Source: Lineolata rhizophorae (taxonomy: Eukaryota; Ascomycota; Dothideomycetes; Lineolatales; Lineolataceae). Taken from it: 64,000 bases of DNA. The number at the start of each line of letters is the position of its first letter. Positions within the stretch are counted from its first letter, which is position 1. The stretch lies in the NCBI GenBank assembly GCA_010093515.1, contig MU001687.1, positions 568,070-632,069 of the forward strand, written 5' to 3'. The translations under genes and the position numbers were made by a program. The notes beneath the pieces are model-generated. The model was not told where the DNA came from and searched no databases. It saw nothing but the letters and a program-made list of their open reading frames with translations. This document shows positions 23,394 to 33,791 of the stretch, piece after piece.

Positions 23394-26300
23394 CTAAGTA
23401 TGCGCGGCCAACTCTGCAACCGCCACGACGGGTGTCGCCTTTACATTTGTCGAGATTGCTGCAGCAGCAGCAGCAAGTTCCGGGGTATTCAGAGTTGGAA
23501 CTTGAGCTGCCTCGGCATTCGCTTCAAGAACGGAGACGAGCGGTGATGTGGACGGCGAAGGCGCCGCCTCAATGTCGTCCAGCTCCACCTGATCGGTAAC
23601 GACCCGCTCCTTGAGCACGGCCTTGGCATGGCCCTCGTCGTTCGACCTGCCCATTATAGCGCCATGGTGCTTGGTCCGCATCTCGCTGGCGGTGGGCCCC
23701 TTGACCTTTATCGAGATCTTGTTGATCTCGGTGTTCAAGTCGACGAAGTCTGCGCCCGCCGTACGCGTGGCCAGCGCCAGCCGCTTCGCGCAAAGCGGTC
23801 CCAGCGTCTTCTTCCCCTTGGTGCCCTTGATTTCGTCCTTCGTTCGCTTGGCAGCCGCCTCTACGGCTCCGAGCATGGTTGCGGTGTGGCCCGGCGCGCA
23901 CGCTTCGAGCGCCTTTCGGATCGCCTGGAGAATCTTTGGGCGCAGCTGGGCCTTTCGGCTTCCGAGCCGGATGACGCGCTGAGTGACGAACCTCCCGAAT
24001 CCGATGTTCAGTGCGGACGCGTAGATCGTGCCGAGGGTCTGGACTAAAAACTCGTTGCCCTCGGCGGCCGTGATGACTGCAGATTGCGGCGCAGCCTTGA
24101 AGAATTGGCTCAGCAGTGGGAGCTGGTCCAGCAGGATGGGCCCTGGGATGCCATGAGGCCAGCCGGACCGCGAGCAGAACCGTGCCACTTCTGTGCCAAT
24201 CCTGGATTCGATTGCCCAGCCAATTGCTTCGCAGTACTATAGAGCGTAAGTGGTTGCGCGGAATAGCGTCGAGTGTTCCTCACCTTTCGTTCGATCACAA
24301 ATTGCGTTGGGTTCATATTTGGAAGCGGCTGGAAACCCGGCAGGCCGCCGTACAGCACGTGATGAGGCACGACTTGCCCCATTTTTCCGGCCAGGTTCCA
24401 GAACATGCGGGACTGGGCGTAGAATGGCAGAGAGCGGACAATCATGAATGCATGGTAGTCGGGAATTTGGAGACCTTCTGAGAAGCCGAGAACGGACGCA
24501 AACACCTGGGCTGTTTTTGGCAGACCTTCGATGACGGCCAAGCTACTAGCCCCTTCTTTTAGTGTCGCGAAGCGCCGCAAGGGCAGCTTTTTGTTCATCT
24601 GTTTAACGGTGCCGGAAGCACTCTGACCGGAAAGCGTGTGCGCCACGCTGGCCGCAACCCTGACATCTTGGTCCTCCTTGTGGATGCTGCCGACAAGCTC
24701 CTTTACGGTCTTCGCCCTGTGCCCCTCGACGTGGCCGCCGACGTACATGGGGAAGGCAATCATGTCACCCCATCCTTTGAGGCCTTGCATATTCACGGTG
24801 CTCGCAAAAAGGAAGCTGGTGCTGGCTTTGGCAAGGAGGGACACCTCCCACGGGTCCAAAAAGCTCCAAGGATCCCTACTCCCCGCATCGAAGAACTTAA
24901 AGTGGTTGCCAAACACGATGATGCTCTTCCCGATATACCTCCGGAGGACACTTTCTTGCGTTTCGGGCAGTGTATATGAACCGACTAGGCTGACGTTGAA
25001 GGTGTCGACTCTTAAGCCCAGGTTGTTCCAAATGAATCTCCGGGTCTGGTGAATCGCATGCAGTGGCGTGTGCGAATTGACGACTAACAAGAACTGGGAC
25101 AGAGGATCGTGACTATATTTGCCGGACACCTGCATTCTGATGTCGTAGGACATGATGACACGCTTGGTCGCAACCGCCGGGTTAGGGTCCGAAAGTTGAA
25201 GATCTAGTCTGAGGTCGCCGTACGAGTAGTCCCCAGCGTATTGGGAAACAGTAAAATCCTGGTCTATTGGCACTTCCGCGCCCGGTTCCAGGAAATCAAG
25301 TTCATCGATGGCTTCACGGCCACCGTCGGTCGCATGAGATAGGTTGAAGACTCCTTGGGGGTCCGAAAGACATGTTGCAGCACCGCGCCGCAAGCCTCCG
25401 GCGACGCCGTATGCCTTGGTCGAATTGTTTTTCAACTGAAGACAGTCATCAGACACAGGATATTCAGTTGCGTGGGGCGCACTTACGGCCCAGTGGAATC
25501 TAACAACGTCTCCCTTTGCCACGGACGCGAGAACCTTAGGTGATGTGAGGACTAAAGGATACATAATTCCAATCTCTCTCCTGATCATGTTAAATTCGGG
25601 AATCGCTCTGTTCAATCGACCAAAGCTTGCGATCAAAGAGACGTGGTCCTTTGCACATAGAGGCTCATTCCAGGCCCGAGCGACGGTCTCGTTCCTGATG
25701 TACGTTCGGAGAGTCCCTGGCACATCGACCGTAGCGCCGACAGGAATGTTGGGCGGGAGAATCAACGGTTCGGAGGCTATGGGTTCTAACCAAGGCGTTC
25801 CGTGGACGAGAATTCTAATGGGGTTCGCAGATGTCGGAGAAGGCATTCCGCCTAGGCAGGTCAGGACGTGGAGTTTACATATTCGAATATCACTCACCAA
25901 AGTTTTGCACTCGGATGTTCCTAATCAACAGGTGCTCACCAGGCTCATTGATCTTATCTTCATTCTCATCGACAACATCGTAACTGATCACCTGGAGTCT
26001 GTAGCGATCAGGATAGGTGGCCTCCGTCAAATCGTTTCTCACAATTCTGATTTGACAGGATCCATTGGCGCCGGCTGTACCCCCGCTGAGGTAGAATCCA
26101 GGCCGATTGCCCGGAGGACCTGAAGGGCCTGGGGCTCCCGGGTTTCGCCACTTATGGATATCAATATCCCCATATGTTTCAGTCCTACGACGTTAGCATT
26201 CCACAAGTTTTGCTCGTACTCTGGCGATGGGCCCCTCACCAACTGCAACCATTCCCACCCTTTCCACCGATACCACCGTCTCCTGGTTCACCATGTGTGC

Positions 26301-26995
26301 CGCTCAGACCGCCCTTTCCGCCGGAAATGTCCCAACTTAGGCCGATCAAGGTGTCAAGGTCCATCTCGGATACCGATATAAAGACGTTAGCGGATGCGCC
26401 GCCGTTGGCGCCGTTTGAACCAGAGCCCGCGCTATTGTAACGTCAGAAAACGAGAGACTAAGGGTCTCAAAAATGTGTGCATACTCTCCGCCGGGCATTC
26501 CGGGCCCTCCATCCTAATGAATAATTTAGCATCAATTGACCGGCGTTGCGAATCTAGGGTGCGCACTTCGGCATCGCGGTACTTCGTCGCGTCACGACCA
26601 TGAATTCCTTGGCCACCTTGCTGGCCATCTTGCCCCCTTCCACCATTGCCGCCATCTCCTCCTTTGCATATTAACTTTAGGTCTTGATAGCTAGCTACCT
26701 CCCACTTCGCACCCGAGTGGGCTCCCTCCCCGGCAACTTGAATTATCGTCGGCTTTTCTGGAAGGTATGCGAGCCGGACTCGAATGTCAGATCCCGGGGT
26801 ACCGTCCGTCGCGCTAGTCGCTGACTGGCCATCAAGGCCCTTTCGGCCATATTCCGCTGCGCTGAAGGTCAGCAATGAGTACATGCACTTGGAATTTCTT
26901 GACGTGCCTTGCATGGGCCGCCAGGGATAGATGACGGTGGCATGGTTTCCGTCTACCCCTCCCGCGTTGAGTTTGACAGTCTCTCGTGGTTGCAT
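23394..26995 (-). CDS. Large fungal protein with glycine-rich, collagen-like segment (DUF7932-like)
   Basis: Six exons on the minus strand: 26995-26567, 26513-26485, 26431-26240, 26184-25898, 25851-24284, 24236-23394. All junctions are GT-AG and in phase, giving 1115 residues; the second exon is only 29 nt. An N-terminal region (1-110, MQPRETVKLNAGG...) is followed by a Gly/Asn/Asp-rich segment (about 111-250) with runs such as GGDGGNGGRGQDG and GAPGPSGPPG. A long alpha/beta region comes next, then a helical segment and a low-complexity Ala/Pro/Val tail. From memory this order matches a fungal family annotated DUF7932; no function is known to me. No signal peptide or membrane helix is evident. 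The gene is head-to-head with 27634-28677, sharing about 640 bp of promoter DNA. The frame is open upstream of the chosen ATG, but that ATG gives the family-like start. Confidence 0.82.
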
Positions 26996-27633
26996 ATTGA
27001 GTTTACGATCGGGCAAGAATGAGATGTGAAGACTCACTGAACTAGCGCTGGGCACAGCATAAGATAAAAGTCCACTCAATACCCCTATTCACGCCACCAT
27101 TCTGGTGGCGCTGGCATATAAATATTGTAGTCCGTTTTGATCGCCCGCATAATTGTTCGAGACCTGCCCCGAGACTCCTAGCCTACGCGACGAATGGTCT
27201 CTAACCAATGACGAGCCTCTGATACCTAAATTGAGGCTCTTTCCTACCCAAGTATTGTTTTGATACCAACAAGAAAGCCGAGGACCCAGCCACAATATTT
27301 ACCAAGTATCCCCATTTGGAGACCAAACATTGATTCGTCGCCTCCTGCGGGTAGAGCCGAATTGGCGGTGCAATCCTCCCACGGCCAAGGGGCAAGGCCA
27401 ACTGTGGCTTGTTGGAAGCGACCGAGTCGAGTGACGATGTGCATGATCTCTGCATGGGCCTTCAGCTGAGCAAGGCTGGACAAGGCTGAAACAGAGCCGC
27501 GAACTAATTGGGGGAGAGAGCGCCTGAGTAGGACGCAGGCGCCGACCTTAACTTCCATAATCCTTTGTTGCCGAATCTACTACACCTCAAGCTCACTCGA
27601 ATTCCATTTCTCTGGCTTAGGCACGCAGTCAAG
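26996..27633. promoter_or_regulatory. Shared divergent intergenic region
   Basis: About 640 bp separates the starts of the glycine-rich giant (minus) and the 315-residue unknown (plus). Minus-strand frames here lack family resemblance and I read them as noncoding. No specific binding site is identified; the bidirectional-promoter reading rests on geometry alone. Confidence 0.45.
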
Positions 27634-28677
27634 ATGCCGATCCGTACTAACCGCATAGTTCGCGACGCCAATCAACGGTTTCGCCCGAATGACCCGCGGA
27701 CAGCGGTATTTGCTCTCAATGAACGCCCCCCAGCATACAAACCTCCCGTTCCCACGGAGCGCGTCGTTCTTCGCGGCAGGGTCGAGAGCCCGACGCTGGA
27801 GCGGGATCTGAGTTACTTTCATGAAATTGTTACGGGCAAACTTGAGCCAGAGAAAGACAAGTCTCCCACTCTCGTCTTGAATCTCTACCGCGCGACTCTC
27901 ACTCATCAGAGACCGATCGCGGAGAGACTTACCCTAGGACAGACCGCCGGGGCTCCGTACTATGCTCTTTACGCGACGCCAAACACCACAAGCATGGACG
28001 AATTCAATACGTTGGTCATCACTAGGCGGTCCCCGAACGCGGGTGGGAACTCCGATGCATGGCGGCAAATCCACAGTGCCGTATATAGCGATGCCTGGTA
28101 TTTGCCTCGATTTGTGTTCCTCGAGCTCATCTGAATATCGTTTAGCACATCCATAATTCAACCTCGCCTGAACCTACATGCATCGGGCAGCATGTTGATT
28201 GCGAATTTGAGTCGCGCTGGCCTACCATACACACTCTCTTGGTCCGATCGATCCACTGCGGGCAAACTCGGGGATTGTTTCTGTGTCTGGGATTCGCGAG
28301 ATGGCAGCGGGGTGGCGCAAATGTACAGCGAGGAGGGATGGCAGTCGCTCGACGACAGCCCGCTGAAGGGCATCATAAGGGTATAATTTGTCGAGCGTGT
28401 CATTCGTTCCGCGGCTAATGTACCGCAGATCAAAAGGTCTCGCAATCTCAACAGCGACATGCTGAATGGTGCGCCTGACTTCGAGGATCCGCGCTTTGCG
28501 CCGGAGCTTGCATACCTCGATTTCAGTAGGCATAGCCCTCAGTTCGTTTGCCAAAATTCTTACGCGCACGAGAATATGGATATCATCGCAGCTGCTCTAC
28601 TTACCGTGTTGGTGGTCATGACCCGGAAAATGGATCAAATTCGGGAGATGGGCTCCTTACCCGCGTACCGGCCGTAA
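27634..28677 (+). CDS. Unrecognised 315-residue protein, divergent partner of the glycine-rich giant
   Basis: Exons 27634-28097, 28146-28380 and 28429-28677 join in phase with introns of 48 nt each; both introns have branch-like sequences. The start ATG has a good context (cagtcaagATG). I do not recognise a family with confidence. The N-terminus is basic and proline-rich (MPIRTNRIVRDANQRF). The middle looks beta-rich with several aromatic strands, and a hydrophobic helix near the C-terminus (IIAAALLTVLVVM) precedes a short basic tail. A beta-barrel around a hydrophobic helix is the plan of tubby/LURP-one-like folds, so that is a weak guess; a tail-anchored membrane protein is the alternative. 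The neighbour on the other side of the shared promoter is the 1115-residue glycine-rich protein. Confidence 0.65.
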
Positions 28678-28973
28678 AGCTGGCCATCGACGGTTATTCG
28701 GGAACTGACAGATCATATTAAAGGAAGTGCATTGCCAATTGAATATATAGCTCTTCAATGCAACGGATAACAGTATCCGGAAGCTCTCATCTTTCTAACA
28801 CTTTACTTCTTACGGTCGAACTAAGCGTGGGCATTGAAAGGAGGAAGCTCCGCTTCCTCACCTCGTACAATTCTAGTGAACTCATCGTCGTCATCGCAAT
28901 TTCGCCAATGGTCACAAAGATGTCTATTGGATTTATGTTAACCTATTCCATTCTAGTTGTGAGTTACTGAAGT

Positions 28974-29581
28974 TCACACAGGGCTGTCCTTGAGAATTTC
29001 GTTACTCGTTTGGTTAACCGCAGCTCTCTCCGCTTCTTGCGAAAATGGTTTGGAATCCCCTTCAGCATGTGCATTCGCTTCTGCACCATCGGAGGCACGT
29101 CTATAATTGTTAGGCCTTACCGCTGGAATTCGTGCGTGGTCCACCATGTTGACTTTCCCCTCCCATAAATAGCCCCTGCAAATCTCGCAATGTATATGGC
29201 TAGGACATACGCACCCAGACCATCAACCACTTCAGCCCCGAAGCCGGTGGGAAGCAAAATCACACTAACTGGAAGGGCAATAATAATGGAAAATGTCCGA
29301 CGTCTTACATGATCAGGTTCAGCGTAAGCCACTAAGCCGTAGTAACTCCCTTCAATTTCGTAACCTAACCATTGGGCTTGCTTGGAACGGAGCTCGCTAC
29401 CGCTGTACGGCTTACGGTCCTCGCTGACAGTCTTTCCAGTGGCCCAGTACCTCCATCGTATTCTCTGGGCGTTCGATTCTACGTTATTGAGGGCAGCCCC
29501 GCGAATAGGAATCAAAGCACTCAGGTGGCAGATGGGAGCGTTCTGAGCAGCGACTCGTAAGTGCGAGAATGTGTCGTCCAT
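28974..29581 (-). CDS. Putative small membrane protein, 3' exon uncertain
   Basis: A 154-residue frame (29581-29117) starts at ATG. It has a soluble N-terminal half and a hydrophobic C-terminal half (SIIIALPVSVILLPTGFG, then GLGAYVLAIYIARFAGAIYG) that could form one or two membrane helices. Directly after the stop, another frame stays open for about 37 codons as a hydrophilic tail (RASDGAEANAHAEG...) to a TGA at 28974. A splice ending at CTAACAATTATAG would join the two in phase, but the matching donor (GTCAAC, 54 nt upstream) is non-canonical. The core 154-residue frame is better supported than the tail. No family recognised. Confidence 0.45.
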
Positions 29582-30062
29582 TTCTAGCCAGACTTCGAAC
29601 AGAGACGGTTTATAATCATCCAGGGCATCGTCTCGCGAGAATTTCCAACACCTTATACTAACTATCCAGCTCAGAAAATATCCCGAGGGCTTTCGCGGCG
29701 TTCCACAGCTCTAGCTTCTGTTCATACTATCTTCACAGCATCGCATATAGTATTAAAGTCTAGAAGGGTTCTGTGTCTTTACGATCAGCGACAGCACAGG
29801 GCAATGCGTCTGATGCAGGGCTATTCAATTAGTCTCTCAAGGTAACGCGCTCGTGCTTTGTCGTGAGTTGAGTCTAAAAACATGGGTTGTCACTATTCGT
29901 GAGGGAAATTTTCCAAGGCACGTGCGGAACGGAGTATCTTTAACGCGCGTCCATCAGCCACATCCCAACCCAACCATTTTGTTTTCCTCTTCCTAGGAAC
30001 AATCTACACCTTCCTCTTTTCGCCTGGCAGCCTATTCCTTGCTTAAGGCCTCCTCTCATCTA
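29582..30062. other. Divergent intergenic region, nothing recognised
   Basis: It lies between the putative membrane protein (minus) and the kinase-like gene (plus). Pyrimidine-rich DNA at about 29,980-30,040 precedes the kinase ATG, as expected for a fungal leader. Confidence 0.4.
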
Positions 30063-30860
30063 ATGGAAGAGTCGGAGCATCCTCGATCCCCTAAAAAGGG
30101 TCTTTCAATCATCTCATACGGCGTGTCGGGCATCGTCTTGGAGGCCTCAAGCGCAGCCGTCATCAAAATACCGTTAGGCCAAAACAACCAAGAAGCCCTT
30201 GACATCGAGCAAAGAATCTACAAACTTCTAGGTGCCCATCCATCTGTCACCAAGCTGCTAGACGAACAGGACAGAAGTCTTGTCCTCGAACGTCTTCAGG
30301 TTAATCCATCCATCACCAAGCTACTGGACACACAGGACGTAAAACTTGTCCTCGAGCGCCTTCGATACCCCCTGCGTAAAAGACTTGTTGATCTTTCTGA
30401 AAAGGGAGAAACTCCGCTACCGGAGTGTACCCGTCGCTGGGCCTTGCAGCTAACGGAAGCTCTCCAACATGTCCATTCGCGCGGAGTCATGCAAGTGGAT
30501 ATCGGCGGGCATAATGCACTTCTGGATTGGGACGAAAATGTGAAGCTGTCTGACTTTGCTGGTTCATATATCAACGGATCCAAACCGCTCGTATCTCCCG
30601 ACACTAGTTTCTCGAATCCGAATCTTTCTGTGCCTTCAATTAGCGCCGAGATATTTGCACTCGGATCAATGCTATATGAGGTGGAAACTACACGGCAGCC
30701 ATACTATGGCAAGCCTAGCCATGAGATACAAAAACTATTTGCTTCTAGAACTTTCCCAGATACTAGAGCGCTTATTCTTGGAGAGGTGATTAGAAAATGC
30801 TGGCAGTCAGGGTACAATGATACTGTTCAGGTCTTAGAGGATATTAAGGGTATTAGATAA
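30063..30860 (+). CDS. Degenerate protein kinase-like protein with internal tandem duplication
   Basis: A 265-residue intronless protein, starting at the first ATG of the frame. Kinase-fold signs: a glycine-poor P-loop (ISYGVSGIVLEAS), the VAIK-like lysine K35 (AAVIKIP), a catalytic-loop equivalent VDIGGHNALLD with the catalytic Asp (D146) and Asn (N151) present but HRD and the loop Lys lost, and DFA (164-166) in place of DFG. The APE motif is not visible. DFAGS-type kinases form expanded families in filamentous fungi, so these changes are partly lineage-typical. Unusually, two 22-residue copies sit side by side at 58-79 and 80-101 (HPSVTKLLDEQDRSLVLERL, then NPSITKLLDTQDVKLVLERL), encoded by 66-nt tandem units at 30234-30365. 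They lie between the alphaC region and the hinge. Activity is doubtful; a scaffold or pseudokinase role is possible. Confidence 0.72.
   Translation: MEESEHPRSPKKGLSIISYGVSGIVLEASSAAVIKIPLGQNNQEALDIEQRIYKLLGAHPSVTKLLDEQDRSLVLERLQVNPSITKLLDTQDVKLVLERLRYPLRKRLVDLSEKGETPLPECTRRWALQLTEALQHVHSRGVMQVDIGGHNALLDWDENVKLSDFAGSYINGSKPLVSPDTSFSNPNLSVPSISAEIFALGSMLYEVETTRQPYYGKPSHEIQKLFASRTFPDTRALILGEVIRKCWQSGYNDTVQVLEDIKGIR
30234..30365 (+). repeat. Two 66-nt tandem units inside the kinase-like gene
   Basis: Units 30234-30299 and 30300-30365 encode similar 22-residue segments (both contain TKLLD and LVLERL) and still resemble each other at DNA level. They preserve the reading frame, so the duplication is compatible with a full-length product. 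Confidence 0.85.
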
Positions 30861-33791
30861 CAAGCTTTAAGGACTTGCTAATGTTAGCACTAGCATGTCC
30901 TAGCCTGCAACTGACCAACTTGGCCAAAAGACTGGCACAGGACTGGCTAGAAACTATATACATGCTAACACCATAACCCTCATTTAAGCCCCTCCAACCC
31001 TTGTTTTCCCCCATTGTCCCGACACCATCCTGTTAGAGTTGAAGCTGCACTATATCGCATGCCTGCAGGAGCACTGTAGGAAGATGTTATGATTAGCTCT
31101 GCACACACAATACAAAGAGGAGAGCGTGGAGAAAGCCTTGCAATCTCTTTCAGTCAGTCTCAATTTCTCACTGAGAATATATGATATCATCAGGATTTCG
31201 TCAATAATGCCCATTTGGGGATTCACAGGAATATTAAACTACACACAGGCTCCTATTAAACGCTTGAGCCTAACAAACCCTCCCCTACAAGTTGTCATCT
31301 CCTATATTGTATCAGTTAAGAGGTTGACCCAAGTACTCTCGCTCTCCACCGTAGTTTCTTCCAATAACAACACACTGCAATTCAACAAAACCCATAAAGA
31401 CGGAGGTTAATGCACCTAGACATAGAGTGACTGCTAGAACCCGGAACCAATGTGCTAATTCGGCCATGGAAATGTGACAGCCGCCAACAGACAACAGGCA
31501 ATTCCACTGAGTGTATGGTGCCACTCCGGCATTCCTTCCAAGCCAGGATCGTGCAGGAATCGCCGGTAGATATGTCGTGCGCGGCCGCCACAACTAGGAC
31601 CTCGCATTGCCATCTATTCATCTACCACTTGTCCGTTGTCCCTACAGAACACACTTTCCATCACAGGTGCGGAAAATGCCGAGTGCATGGGCGCGATCGG
31701 TTGAAGTTTTCACGGCTCCCGGCAGCAAGCTTGTTGCGCTGCTGTTGGCCCGGGGTGTTGCAATAAGCATGGACGATGTCGGGCATTCTGACAACAGTTA
31801 ATTAAACTCGATCGAGTGTTAAGGGGATGGAGTGAAGAAGTGTCTACCGAAGACGATGCCAACGGACACGGCACCGTATTTATTTTGGGCTTAACCTCAT
31901 TGTGTGGACTGGGGGCCGAGGCGCCACTATCGGCCTTTTGAAAGTACAACGGAATAGCGATGTTTTGGGCCAAGATCTGGCCGACTTGGTCTTCATGCCT
32001 TTTTATTTCGTCTCCCACCAATCCTTTTCCTCTTGAAGCTAGGAAAGATCCCACTGACCCTTAGCAGGCGGACAACACCCAGAATTGATTCGATGATATG
32101 TCGTATATTCACTGTCTAGACCAAACCCACCCGTTTCAGTCCAGCTCTCTTGTCCCAGCCACACCTCCCTTGCCCTGAGAGTTTCAAGGGATTGGTTTCT
32201 ATATGCTTCATGAAGGAAGAGGAGACATGGCGCTTTTGCAATCTTGAACACAACTCGCATTATACCTATTCTAAGGAGAGCCTAAAGAAGGCGGAATCGT
32301 TCTTTTTGCATTGTCTTAGGGTTTGCGTACGGGAGATCCATGTCGATTAAGCACAGAATACCAGACATTGCAACCTTGCGCGACTTCTCTAAGAGATGGT
32401 CCCAATCAAGAGCAGCACACGCAAAGGGAGGGCAGGTCAGCAATAAAAGCATGACAAGCCCTAGTTGACTCGTTAGATTTCATTTTAGTTGTAGCAAAAT
32501 GTCTGATCCCAAGAAATAAATCTAGACACATGGGACATGAAAAAAGCCGTTCATGGTGGGTGAAAAAATTATCCGCTACACTTGGGTTGACGATGTCTTT
32601 GGACAGTAGAAAGTATAGAGGGAATATTGTTACTCTGTCACCACTATATCGCAGGGTGCTATTTATGTATTGTCTCCTCTTTGCTCCTCACAAAGTCTTT
32701 TCTAGCATAGAGAGCATCAAAGAACTCACTGGTAAGTAACATGCAAGCCCATTGTGTAAAGTGGCCAAGCGCTTTACCGACTTTCCACGGTGACAAACAT
32801 CTCTATGTGTGCCAACACCAACCACCCAGCGGCACCGGTTCGCTTTTAAAGCTCTGATTGGTAAGAACTAGAAGGCAACTAAAGGATAAGGATGCCGAGA
32901 GAATTAGAGCTGTTGCCGCGGAAGTCTTGGATCGCTCGACTTCAACTTGATAGACCATATGGCACGCTTGGCTAAGGCTTGTGGTTAGCTGAGGTTCAAG
33001 CTATCCCGCTGCTAATGATAAGGGTCGGCTCTTTGCCAAAATTGAAAGTTCGGCTTGTCTGCTTTGTTCGGAATAAGGTTTTGTATATGAGATACCATCT
33101 TCTCAATTACAACGCTGGCCGCTATGTTGACTTCTAGGCAACTTCAGAAAGGAAGGTAACGAAGTTGTGTAGCGGCTGCTAACTGAACATAGCAAAATCA
33201 AGTAGGCGCCAACCATGTTTTCTTAGCCGGGTTGAGCGAAGGGAATATTTTAGCTTTCTGAACCTATGCGAACCTCGTTAGCTGTCAGACACTAGGGGTA
33301 ACACTCACTTGAATTTGCCTCTTAACTCTTAAACTATTCTTGGATAGTGCCACTTTGTATATTTTAACTAGAATTTGACCTCCTCGTTCGAGACTCGCTC
33401 AAATCTGGTCTTAATAATTCTTTAGGGTCACAAAAGCTACCTTCAGGGAGTATGTCGTTATCTTAATATTTTGATTTTAGATTTCACTGTTTTTAGTTTT
33501 CCTTGCGTAACCTGCCAAGCTCGCAATGTAGAATTCAGAAATGTTGGCCATCGACAATTGACCACGCAAGGTGGAAGAGACAAGCTCTACTCCGCATCTT
33601 GCAGACTGCGAATGCTGTTTCTGAGCTTCGGCATTAATGTGACTGAAGATAGGAGGTGAGGGGTCGACATGGTCGTGCAGCACAGCCCTCCGAAATTTAC
33701 CAAGAGGTTGCCTCAGTGACGAGGCACGCTCTTCGGTATGGACCAACAAGCATCGTCATCTTGGAGTGGGCATCCGGTATGTTCGCACCCC
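30861..33791. other. Gene-poor, AT-rich stretch
   Basis: No convincing coding frame in nearly 3 kb. It is AT-rich at 30,870-31,330 and 32,350-33,480, with more mixed DNA between. Short frames show no recognisable motif. It may hold decayed repeats, but no termini, transposase or reverse-transcriptase motifs could be recognised. Confidence 0.4.

Noticed and set aside
26240-26995. The G-X-G arrays as horizontally acquired bacterial collagen-like or phage tail sequence
   Set aside because: The segment is interrupted by several canonical fungal introns and continues in phase into family-like sequence on both sides.
27089-27558. Overlapping minus-strand frames upstream of the glycine-rich giant as possible extra exons
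   Set aside because: No acceptor joins them to the start at 26995 and they show no resemblance to the family N-terminus; treated as shared promoter DNA.
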